64,000 nt of DNA from Rotaria sordida. Lineage: Eukaryota > Rotifera > Eurotatoria > Philodinida > Philodinidae. The notes below the pieces were generated by a model that saw only the letters and a list, made by a program, of their open reading frames with translations, searched no databases and was not told where the DNA came from. The stretch covers positions 62,001 to 126,000 of the forward strand of contig CAJNOL010000183.1 in assembly GCA_905250125.1 (NCBI GenBank), written 5' to 3'. Of the stretch, positions 41,001-52,267 are shown piece by piece. The position numbers and the translations under genes were made by a program. Position 1 is the stretch's first letter. Each line of letters begins with the position of its first letter.

Positions 41001-44000
41001 AACGGCGAATACAGAAAATCAAGGTTGATTTGTCTACATAATGGCTATCATCATACTCAATTAAAATGGATGGTATATGTCTATAGATTAGATATGAGAA
41101 AGAGCGAAATCAGGATCGATACTTTTTCATTGGAAGTGACATCTCTTGTGGGTGTGTAGAATGTGGGCCGAATGTCATATTATTACGACAAGGTATATGC
41201 GACATCAATTTTAGTTCCGATCGCGGTGACCCTGATCTAAACTAACAGGAAAGAGAAGTTGTCGAAACTGCGAGAAAAAGGTTGTCCCAACCGAAATCAA
41301 AGATTATTGTTAAATATTCTATGATTTTAAACGAATTATCTTATAAATCATCAATCAAAATATAATTCAAGAGAGATCTCTAGTCACGACTCATGTGTTC
41401 TAAATAGATATGGGGAAGATGATTCCAGTTCCAATACTGTTATCAAATTTTGCTTTTGATCAGGATCAGAACCAAAAAAAAAGGACTGTTCCCACTCATA
41501 TCTAATAGAGATTCTAATAGATTCAATAAAGTTTACTTTTAATTACGTCGAAGAAAGATATTTCTTTTAAATTTACAATCAATTATTATTATTTTTAGGC
41601 ACTTGCTACTCATGGTATATTGAATGTCATACAAGTAATGCTTGTAAGTCAATAATCGAAATATTTAAATCGAATAAATTTATATCTAAAAAATAAATAA
41701 ATAAATAAATTAGAGTCTTGATGATACAACAACAAAACAAGCCGCACTTGATGTATTTGCATCAATAGTTGAATGTAATCCATCAACAGTTCGTGAATAT
41801 ATGTTGCAAGAAACACAATCAACACAAGATGATGATGAATTACTTCTCAATCTTGTTATAAGTGAAATTCAAAGTGATCCTGATCCAGGTAATTATTATT
41901 ATTAAACGAAAAACAAAATGTTTCATATTTAAATAAATTTTCTTTTTTTTGTTTAGAATTAAGTGGTGCACTTAATCTAATGAATTATCTTAAATTATTA
42001 ATTGATCCTGAAAATATGATGGCCGTATCTATAAGTGAAAAAACAGAATTTTTATCATTTTTTTATTTTCGTTCAATGTCTGTATTACTTGCTCCACTTA
42101 TGGCTAATTCAACTGATCTTAAATTAGGTCGAGATGATTTTCATATAGCTCAATTACAAAATTTAATTCTTGATTTTGTTACATTTTGTGTTGAACATCA
42201 TACATATCATATGAGAAATTTTCTTAATAAAAAAGATTTATTACGACGTGTACTTGTATTATTAAAATCTAAACATCAATTTCTTCAATTAAGTAAGCTA
42301 TTGAAGAATTTGGTTTTTTTTTGATTGAAAAAAATTATATAATTCTTTTTTTTTTCTAGGTGCACTTCGATTTTTGCGAAAAATTATTGGCCTTAAAGAT
42401 GAACAGTACAATTTAACAATTGCTCGCAATAATCTTTTTGCACCTATTGTTGATGCATTTAAGGCTAATAAACGACGATATAATTTATTAAATTCAGCTT
42501 TAATTGAATTGTTTGAATTTATTCGACATGTAAAGAATATTTTTATTATTTTATTTATTTATACTTTGCTTTTCATTTTAGGAAGATATAAAAATATTAA
42601 TAAATTATTTTGTTGAAAATTTCTATTCCGATTTTGAAACAATAACTTATGTTAAAACATTTCATGATTTAAAATTACGTTATGATGCACATAGAGATAG
42701 ACGAGAACGAATGCTTAATGATAAGTAAGTTATATTAAATGGATTATTTTTTTTTTATAAAATCTTGATTATCTAATGGAATGTATTTATGGAATAAATT
42801 CTTTTAGATCTTCTATAGAAGGATAATAAACATAATGATTTGTAAATTAGTTTACAACTAACGAGGAAATGTTACCAACTGTTCAATAAATCGAGCATAA
42901 TGAGTAGTAAGAAAAAGTCTGTTTTTCGCCCGTCGAGTTGTAGGCGTTTTATTCGAATCTCCACCCTATGAGCATAGAGTCGTAGAGAACATAAATAATC
43001 GAATTTAAAACAAAGAAACACCTGTTTTATGCTGTGTTGTAAAAGAAGGATGTTTATATAGTAAGCTCATATCTCCATACAGATACGTTTGTTCAAACTC
43101 CAGCTTTTGAATGACAATAAGATCTATCTATAGACAATAGAGCCCTACGATTCCAATTTCGATTTCTAAAAAGCATCTTTGGAATCGTTGATTTATTTAT
43201 AGTATATCAAATAACTAATGAAAGTGTTCTTTTTAGAAATTTTTATCTTTCATTTCTCGAACTTGTTGATATTTATTATTTTATTGAAAAATTAATTTCT
43301 TCAAAAGATAAAACAAAAAGAGAAAGAATGTGAAAAGAGTTTGGATGTAGTTGGCGACAATCTCTTCTCCCACATCCGACATAATTTCAGTTAGCAGTAA
43401 AAGATTTTCAGTTCCATTTTATTGGAAGACTCTAATGGATAATCGATTAAATTGTCAGTCTCAAGTCAAAAGTGATTGGACAGTTAGGAACATTCCTTCG
43501 TGAGTTATGATTTAACAATTTCGTATCCATTGAAAATATTTGAGCTAATTGGAGAGCTGCGGGTCTTTCCAGACCCGAGTTCAAGTTCATATTTTCGTGG
43601 GTTTGCAGTTCCCTAGATGGAAAAGTAAACAGCAAGAAATAATTATACATTGACTTTTTTCTAAGAGCAGCCAATAGATATCTAAAACCTTGATCTTTCA
43701 CTTGTTCGTGTACGCAGAGAGTGTCAGATATTGATGGAGAAAAATTCGGGTCTTGACCCAACTGAGTCCGAGTCTACAAGAACATTAACCTACACCTTCA
43801 TAAAGCTCATAAGTTTCTAAAATATTTTCAAAACTTCCAAGTTGAATAACCTTTATCTTTCAAATGATATTCCAAAATAAGTGTTTTTCTATTTAATATG
43901 ATCTATAAAGGGTTAAAAGAGCCGTCTACTAAATCAAATTTTTTTGTTAATATGTCTTCCATTATTCATTTATAGTAGAAAATTGTAAATATTATTTTTA

Positions 44001-45131
44001 TTTTAGTTCACCGATAGGTTCTTCACGTTTGCATGATAGTCTGAATAATAGTCATTTATTACCAATTCAACATTTTCATCAATCTCAACGTCTTCGAAAA
44101 GATGAAAGAGATCTTGATACTGAAGAAGAAAATTGGTTTAATGACGATGGTGATGAAAATAAACTATCATTAATTAATCATGGTACATTATTTAATGGTG
44201 GCTCGGATGATGAAGACAGTCAACCAGAAATAAGTGGAAATAATAGTGCAATTTCAACTAATGAACCAATTCGATCTCATCATCTTCTCGTAGATAATGA
44301 CGATGATGGATTGCCAATGGCATCTACCGAAAAAAAATCAAGTAAGAAACAAAAAAAAAAATTTTTTTTTCGAAATTATTAAAAACAAAAAAACCGATAA
44401 TTCTTTATTCTATTTTAGGATCATCACGTTCCCAGTATAATAAACCAGTAATCAGTATTCATATTCGACGTTCACCAATATCTTCTGTTGGTCAACTACC
44501 TCCATTATCATCATCATCCTCTGTAAGTTCTGAAAATGAATCAACAGCACTTCGAGTTGATATTCCTTCATCTACAACAAATGGTTCTCCAACTTCATCA
44601 TCACCTCGACAAATTGAACCAACATCTACATTTAATATGGTAAAAAAAATAATAATGAATGATTGGACAGTTTTTCGACAAGATGTTTGTTTACTTTTAA
44701 CTCGCTAGAAAGTATTTTTAGCGAGTTAAAAGTAAACAAACATCTTGTCAAAAAACTTTCCGATCATTTGTTAATAATTCGCCTAAAAGAGAAAGTGAAA
44801 TGTATTCTTTCGATTTTTTTAGAGTCCTGGTTTATCGAGTATTGCCGATCAGTATAATGATGATGAAAATGAACAAGAAGAAGAAATTGAATTTGATGTA
44901 TCTATAAAATCAAATCAATCCAATGAAATTAGTAGTAACAGTGATTCATGTACATCCACAACACGTAAACGTAAAATTGACGAAGATGATGATGATGATG
45001 ATAATAATAATAATAATAATGAACAATATCCTTCATCAATATCGAATGATAATAATACATCTTTATCAAATGATAATAATATTGAACAAAACAAAGTATT
45101 TAAACGAAGTAATGATGAATTAACAAAGTGA
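38091..45131 (+). CDS. PPP4R3: Protein phosphatase 4 regulatory subunit 3 (SMEK)
   Basis: Twelve exons join in phase to about 958 residues: 38091-38318, 38383-38481, 38656-39321, 39390-39539, 41599-41643, 41714-41888, 41957-42292, 42360-42529, 42582-42724, 44007-44341, 44419-44639, 44823-45131. PPP4R3 targets the PP4 catalytic subunit to substrates. Residues 1-~110 form the PH/EVH1-like domain ([39 protein letters not shown]). The SMK-1/ARM-repeat region follows ([78 protein letters not shown]-like [27 protein letters not shown]). The tail is acidic and Ser-rich with a basic TRKRK cluster before Asp and Asn runs, as in the family's nuclear C-terminus. Introns 4 (2.06 kb), 9 (1.28 kb) and 11 carry mobile-element remains; the others are about 50-175 nt. 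Confidence 0.96.
41087..41506. mobile_element. TIR element in PPP4R3 intron 4
   Basis: Perfect 12-bp inverted ends ATTAGATATGAG bound about 420 bp with no open frame. The segment ~41301-41378 closely resembles ~50051-50127 in PIGZ intron 3. Probably a non-autonomous DNA transposon. Confidence 0.5.
44658..44768. mobile_element. Near-perfect 111-bp hairpin element in PPP4R3 intron 11
   Basis: Two 49-nt arms (44658-44706 and 44720-44768) are reverse complements with three mismatches, around a 13-nt loop. The arm starts AATGATTGGACAGTTTTT and ends TTTTAACTCGCT. It is a minimal foldback MITE: almost nothing but TIRs. Low divergence between arms suggests recent origin. It lies within a 183-nt intron. 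Confidence 0.85.
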
Positions 45132-45859
45132 ATTTATTTTCATTGTTCTTCACAACTCAGGTGTCGTTTCAAAATCCCATACACACACACAAATTAAAAG
45201 ACTTAACGAGATATAATAAAATTAAAAAAAAGAAAATTTTTTGTCCCTTATTGTCCGAGCAAACATTAGTTGATGATATCTGTGTGTACGTGCGTATACT
45301 TGAACACGATATGTTTCTTCTTCATGTTCTGTTTTTTTTTGTTTTGTGCCCCTTTTTTTTTTTTGTTTTTCCCTTTATTCAATCTATCTATTTATGTATA
45401 TGTACGTATCATCGTCACTTCTGTTTGATTTTCTTTTCTTTTGTTTCTGTCAATCTCGGATGATAGAAGAAAAAAAACAAAAGAGATTTGTGAGTTCAGA
45501 TTCATTTTTTTGTTTTCGTGCGTGTACGTCTATTTCTATGTGTGTACAGATTGAAAGATATCTAAAAAAAAAGACACGAGTCGTTATTTTATTGCATGTA
45601 GTTGTACTTGTTGGCTCTACTTTCTTCTTTTGTTGTTGTTGATGTTGTTGTCATCTTTGTTTCTCTCTTTCTCTCTTTCTCTCTCTCTCTCTGTCTATTA
45701 CTTTCGCATTTTTTGCTTACATGCATTGAAAACAAATCTTGTAAGAATTTTATAAAAACTATATAAACGAAAAGATGATGGAACTATAAATATAAGCATT
45801 TTTATTAAATGCAAACAAAAGTAGTATAAAAAAAAAGATTCGGATCTCGGTTTCAGATC
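45132..45859. other. Spacer between PPP4R3 and SDR gene
   Basis: Same-strand spacer. It holds the PPP4R3 3' end, pyrimidine-rich runs including a TC microsatellite near 45663-45693, and the SDR promoter. Overlapping open frames at 45128-45642 are low-complexity Phe/Ser/Leu text and unsupported. Confidence 0.55.
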
Positions 45860-47160
45860 ATGTCGCTTTTGCGAACAATTACCATTGGTCTCACCGGTGC
45901 CGCAGGCATCTATGGTGGTTTAGTGCTCTATCGGTACGTTTATTACCTAATGTTCTAGAATTCTTCATTAATTTTCTTCTAATTATAAGAGAATATTTTG
46001 TCAAAGCACAATATAAAGGCAATGAACAATTATTTGGTAAGACAGCTATTGTTACAGGTGCTAATACAGGTATAGGAAGAGAAGTAGTACATGATTTTGC
46101 TCGACGAGGTATGAATACTAATTAAAAAAAAAGAAATAATTAAAATTCAAGTATTGTTGTTGGTTTTTTTTTCTATTGTATTCAGGTGCTCGTGTCATAA
46201 TGGCTTGTCGTGATATGAAAAAATGTGAAGAAACACGAGAGAAAATTATTGCTGATTCATTTAATACTAATATTGTTTGTCGTGAATGTGATTTAGCATC
46301 AATTGAATCAATAAAACGTTTTGCTGATGATATAAATCAAAATGAAAAATATGTTCATTTATTAATAAATAATGCTGGTGTTATGTGGCATCCATTAAAA
46401 TTAACTAAGGATGGTTTTGAACAACATTTAGGCGTTAACTATCTCGGTGTGAGTTGAATATAAAACTATCGAAAACATTTTTTTGAAATAAAAAAATTTT
46501 TTTTTTTTTTATTTTTAGGTCATTTTCTTTTAACTAATTTATTAATAGAAAAATTAAAAAAATGTTCACCAAGTCGAATAATTAATGTCACATCATCAAT
46601 GTATAAACGTGGACAAATTGATTTTGATGATTTAAATATGTCAAAAAAACAATTTAATCCAAAAATAGCTTATGAACAAGCTTCATTTTCTATTGTTTTA
46701 TCTACACAAGAATTTTGTCGACAATATTCAGGTTTAATCAAAAATAAAAATCATATGAATTCAAAATTTCTTCTTTTTTTTTTTTGTTTTATATTAGGTT
46801 CTGGTGTGATAGCTAATTGTGTTAATCCTGGAATAACTCGAACTGACATAGCACGTCATACAGTCGATAAATCATTTATAAGTCGAATTATAATCGGTCC
46901 TTTATTAAAAGCATTTATGAAAACGCCAATGCAAGGTGCACAAGCTATACTACAATGTGCTCTTGATCCAAAACTTGATGGTCAATGTGGAAAATATTTT
47001 AGGTATTAATTAATAGATTATGAATATATAAAGAATTTTTTTTGTCTTTAAATTTTTTAGTAATATGAAAGAAGAACCAATTGTACCAAATGCTACTAAT
47101 GAAAAAGAAGCTAAACGTTTATGGTTGATTAGTGAACGATGGACACGTTTAACTAAATAA
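45860..47160 (+). CDS. Retinol dehydrogenase-like short-chain dehydrogenase, catalytic Lys replaced
   Basis: Six exons (45860-45933, 45990-46108, 46186-46446, 46519-46731, 46798-47002, 47061-47160) join in phase to 323 residues, the usual size for RDH11-14-type SDRs. These reduce or oxidise retinoids and lipid aldehydes with NADP(H), usually at the ER or mitochondrial membrane. A hydrophobic N-terminal segment (residues ~5-24) looks like a membrane anchor. The Rossmann motif TGANTGIG is at ~44-51, NNAG at ~126-129 and catalytic Ser in INVTSS at ~177. The active-site Tyr is present in AYEQASFS (~203), but the position of the essential Lys (YxxxK, ~207) is Ser. The enzyme may be inactive or mechanistically altered. 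The frame is otherwise intact, so it is not an obvious pseudogene. PIGZ starts 186 bp downstream on the same strand. Confidence 0.9.
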
Positions 47161-47345
47161 AAGAAAAATATTGTGTCTTGTTTTCCTTGTTGTTGTTGTT
47201 CTATTTACTAAAAAACATATTTGAAAATGAGTTTTTTTCTTTTTTCATATTTTAAGATGATCTGTACTTAGGCGCCATTTGTTTTAGTAACAATAACAAA
47301 ATCAGTTAGTTAATCTATATATTTGTAAAATAATAATCATAACAT

Positions 47346-50300
47346 ATGAGAACTACATCGGTATCACAACAAGGGGGTGATAATAATGATACAGAAAAAG
47401 TTAAGAAATCAATTGTTATTCGATCATTTCTTGTTAAATATATTTATCGACCAGAATATATCTGGTATTCTATTGGTGTCATTGTTCGGATTCTTTGGAC
47501 GTTAATTTTTTCACAAAAAGGCTATATTCATCCAGTAAGAAAGATTATATTCATATAAAATATTCACAGAATTTTTCTTCTAGGATGAATTTTTTCAAGG
47601 TCCAGAAATCGTTTTTGGTATGTGTCAATGAATATGTCTTTAAACTTGATGATAGTGATTACTCGAATAGAAAAAGATGATTAAGACAATTTTGTCTATA
47701 CGAGTTTGTTTGAATACTTAGCAACAAACATCTTTCAATGTTCGACATCGTTTGACTCGTAATCAATTGTCTTTTTTCTTAAAAATCACTTATTCCTATA
47801 TATGAGTGGAACTAGTCTCGGTCTTTATCCCGCTGGAATCGGAACACAGTGGGCATTCTTCCATAGATCAGACGGATGTGATTTTTTAACTTAGAAATAT
47901 CTTATTTTCTATTCAATTATTGCTTTATCATCTCTCAAATATCAATATAATTCAGAAAAAGTCAAATTCGAAAAAAACAAAATTCGTTTTACTGAGAAAT
48001 CACTGTGAGAGAAATCTTTACTACGTATATACGTGGAATCATTTTTTATAAGAAGATAAACACATTGGACATCATTCGATGTAGTTTTTGATGCTGATTC
48101 CAAATATGAATTTAGTCCTCAACAAAAAAAAAAAACTTCCTGTACCGAGAAAAATGAGTTTTACCTAGAAAACACTTAGCTCAATCCTGCAAGGTTCACT
48201 GTATATAGGTGTTATGGATTGAGGAGCATTCTCTAGAAGTTTCGTTCATTTTAGAGTTACGCAAGCTCATTATACTGAATACATGTTTCCGTAAAAGCAT
48301 TCAATCTTAGAGAAGAATAACTTTTTTCGAATTCCAAAACGATAAAACCGAAAGTCTTTTATACGAATCGATAGAATGAAAGACACAGTATTAGATTATA
48401 TATAGTTTTCTCAAGAATATTTTCTTCTTATTGTTTTTTCTTTTGTTTACAATAGAAAAAAGCGTCTAATACTTACTAGCAGAGTTTTTCGATTAATGCT
48501 AACAAGAAGAGCAAAGACTTTTATGTCGTTAAAAAACTCATACGTCAGAGTATAGACTGCTCTAGTTAAGCTATTAAAAAGTACACTTTTAATTTTCCAC
48601 CTAATGTTCATTAGAGCCCCCACAGTGCGATGCATGACCAGAACAATCTTCTCCATATCGAGAGTGTGAGTGTGTCTATTGTTTTCTTTGAGTTAACATT
48701 TTAATAAATGATGAGATTTTCAAATTCATATGAAATATGATTTAAAAATTTTTTTCATATTAATCTCTAATAAATTTCATTATCATATGGTAAAAATCAC
48801 AATGAAGCATTCAAAGTTTTATTTTGTCATTGAAATTTTTAATATTTAGTTTATTTTGATTGACAAAAAAAAACAAGTCTTTTCTAATTGTTTCCATTAG
48901 ACGATATATTTCGAACTAATTTAACACGAACTCATGAATTTAATTCAAAAGCACCACTTCGTTCAGTAGCTATTCTTTATTTACTCTATGGTCTTCCTGT
49001 ATCAATTCTTTCATGGCTATCATCTATTTTTCATTGGTCTTCAATACCATTTCATCTTAAACTAGTTTTTCCACGCTCTACAATACTTTTATTATCATTA
49101 TGTACAGATATTCTTTTTTATCGTATGATTAAATTATCTTATCCAAATTTAAATTCTAAACAATATGGAATAATAATGAATTATTATGGTATAGCACATG
49201 TAACACTTGTTTTTTTTACACGTACATTATCAAATTCATTTGAAGCTTTTCTTTTTCTTGCTCTTATTTATTTTGTTAATATAAATATTTCATTATTATT
49301 ATCAATTATTATTGATTCATCAAATGAACTTAGATCTCATAATGATTCAAATCAAAATATAGTACAATCAAAATATCAATCAATTCATATTAATTTTCAT
49401 ATTATTTTAACTTCATCATTAATTGGTTTAATTTGTGCTTTAGGTATTTTTAATCGTCCAACATTTCCAGCTTTTGCTATTGTTCCAATTATTTATTGGT
49501 TTACAAATATAGTTCCATTACTTAATCATTCATTTCGTTATCAGTTATTATTAAGTCGTATAATAGGATTTATTATTGGAACATTTATTATAACATCATG
49601 TTTACTTATATTTTTTGATTCATATTATTATAATAATGGATTTTCATTTATTATGGATTTAAAAAATCATCTTATTATTTGTCCATTAAATTTTATTTTA
49701 TATAATACTGATTCAAATAATTTAGATCAACATGGTTTACACCCATGTTGGCTTCATTTTATTGTTAATGCAATAATTTTATATGGTCCACTTCATTTAT
49801 GTATTGTTTTATGGAGTCTATTTCATATATTAAACATTAAACAATATGGACAATCCATGATTGATCGAATTTTAAAAGTTTTTCATAAAAAATCTATAAC
49901 AACTAGACAATCAGGTATCATAAAAAAAAATCTATGGTTGATGATGAGAATCAACTAATGAGGAAACTCTTCCTACTGATAAATCGATTTTTGGATCGAG
50001 ACTAAAGATGTGCGAAACTACAAAAAAACATTTTCAGAACCGAAACTCAAGCTTATCGTAAAATATTCTATAGTTTTAAGCAAATTATTTTATACATCAT
50101 CGATCAAAACATAGTTCAAGAGAGATGACCTAGAAAAGTTCTAGTCGTCGACTAAATGAATAAAAAAAAAAAAGGAAGCGAATATTGAAGAATTATGTTA
50201 GATGTGATACAAATAAATTCTAAAATAGTTTTCTCTAGACCGGAACCGGCAGATCAAAAAAACTTGATTCCCCACTAGAGCTCATCCGGTAGGGCACGAA

Positions 50301-51747
50301 CCCCAAACCGATCGGGCCCGATGGGCTCTACCCTACACATTTCTCAGACGATTTGTCTGAGAAATATGTAGGATGCACTAATCATCGAGTACAAAAAACC
50401 CGGAAAAAAGTGTTTCGTATCTTCGTGGTGACTATCATATTCTGATTAGAGAAGTTTATTGAAAGTATCAAAGCATAGTTCGATCGGGTTCGAAAATTTT
50501 GGATCCAACGAGCTCTATTCCGCACATCTCTAGTTAAGACTAGTTGAATTATGTAGGCTCAAATGAGCTATGAATATCCTGAAAAGAATTCATGTCCTTA
50601 GCAGATTTGCTGTGGAGATAATGCATTTTTATGATATTTTTAAAATGAATGCCATAGTCCCCCTCAAGGACATTAGGAAAACTGATTTTCGAATTGCAGC
50701 TTGAAACTTCGCATAGAGACAGGTGTAAACAAGAGTAGTTTCAGATGTTTTGATTTGTTTCTATCCTGAAATAAGAATATCAGATCTGTTGATTTATATG
50801 AACGATATAAAAGACACGCTATTACCATAGTTGTATCGTAGGATAGGAACAGTGAGAAGATCTGAAATATAAAAGAAAAACAATATTTCTATGCAAAGTT
50901 CCACAATAAGCTAATGATAGAAGCTGTTTTCAGAATATTAATAGCTCACTGGAGTCTATGTAATACACACAGTCTCGATTCAAAAGCAATTTCTCTTGTA
51001 AATTCTTTTATCTATTTCAAAAATATTGAATGCATTAAATTTTTAATTTTAGAACAATCCACCTCACCATTTCTACTATGTCTTTATTTGGTACCATTTT
51101 TTCCATTATCAACATTTCCTCATCAAGAACCTCGATTTCTTCTTCCACTTATTTTTCCATTAATACTTTTTATCGTACCTCTACTAATCATACAAAATCT
51201 TCATACATATATGTTTCGTGTATGGTTTGCATTTAATATCTTCATAACAATAATCTATGGTCATCTACATCAAGGTGGTCTTTTACCTGCTTTACAATAT
51301 ATTCATGATTGTCCCATATTATCATCTAATGGAATATCTATTGTAAATGATATGAATAAAAAATTTCTTATTACTTATCATACATATATGCCACCGGGTT
51401 ATTTAGTTACATCAATGTCAAAATCAGAATATGAACAAAAACTACAAACAATAATAATTGATCTTAAAGGTGGAAAGCATGAAGAACTTGATTTAACAAT
51501 TGAACGTTTATTTAATGAATATCCAATGAGTAATATTCAAATATTCGTATTACTTCCGAATATTACTCAAACTCATCTAACTAATTTAAAACAACAAAAA
51601 TATTCTTTTCAACTTTTAAAACAATTTGAACCTCATCTAGATTTAGATCATGGCTTTGATGAACTATTTCATATTAAATATGAATGGATACATACAATAC
51701 GGAATAAATATAAACTTGATTTATATCAAATAACACAAAAATTCTAA
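47346..51747 (+). CDS. PIGZ: GPI mannosyltransferase 4 (PIGZ/SMP3-like, GT22)
   Basis: Four exons (47346-47534, 47584-47617, 48901-49914, 51053-51747) join in phase to about 643 residues. PIGZ/Smp3 adds a fourth mannose to the GPI anchor precursor in the ER lumen from dolichol-phosphate mannose. The GT22 signature HPDEFFQGPE, with the catalytic acidic residues, spans the exon 1-2 junction (~residues 62-71), after a first membrane segment. Later marks are FFTRTLSNSFEAFLFLALIY and STFPHQEPRFLLPL. Many hydrophobic stretches indicate a polytopic ER membrane protein. The first exon is separated from the body by a 1.28-kb intron. Intron 3 (1.14 kb) carries a TIR element. PIGB or another GT22 member is possible, but HPDEFFQ plus FPHQEPRF and overall order favour PIGZ. 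Confidence 0.85.
50002..50534. mobile_element. hAT-like TIR element in PIGZ intron 3
   Basis: The left end reads CTAAAGATGTGCG and the right end, on the other strand, CTAGAGATGTGCG. The interior contains GC-rich GATCGGGCCCGATGGGC and a short hairpin near 50340-50372, with no transposase frame. The termini resemble those of hAT-type non-autonomous elements; that assignment is inference. Confidence 0.5.
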
Positions 51748-52229
51748 ATAATTTAAATTTTTGTATTATAATCTGTTTGATTTCGTTTCTTTCGAAAACG
51801 AATTTATCTTTTTGTTATTATTAGATTAAAAAATAAAGATTTTTATGCTCTGTTAGTTGATTAGATTTGAATCAGTTTGTTTGATATAAACGGTTTAATT
51901 GAATTAAATATATAAATTTTCAAATCAAACACTTTCGAATATGGATGATTCATTTTTTCAGTAAAACGGATGAAAGAAAAGAAGTAAAGAAAAGAATTTT
52001 CAGGAAATGTTCATTTTACAACCATTTCCCTTTACGATCGATATTCAAAAACATGAAAGTTTTCCATTACATAGCATATATGTAAGCTTACACTAATAAA
52101 AAGAAAAAAAAAACTTCTTTGAGGTTTCTTCTTGCGGCAATAGTGTCTCGTTTACTAGTTGATCAATAGATGAAGTCGATCAAACTATGCTTCCTCTTTC
52201 CCCTCCTCTGATTCTCTCATACTAAGCGA

Positions 52230-52267
<38 letters not shown>

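Noticed and set aside
43447-43761. 104-codon minus-strand frame in PPP4R3 intron 9
   Set aside because: Lies over repeat-like sequence with a TIR fragment; no domain recognised.
45128-45642. Two overlapping plus frames after PPP4R3
   Set aside because: Poly-Phe/Leu/Ser text from T-rich 3' flank; no family resemblance.
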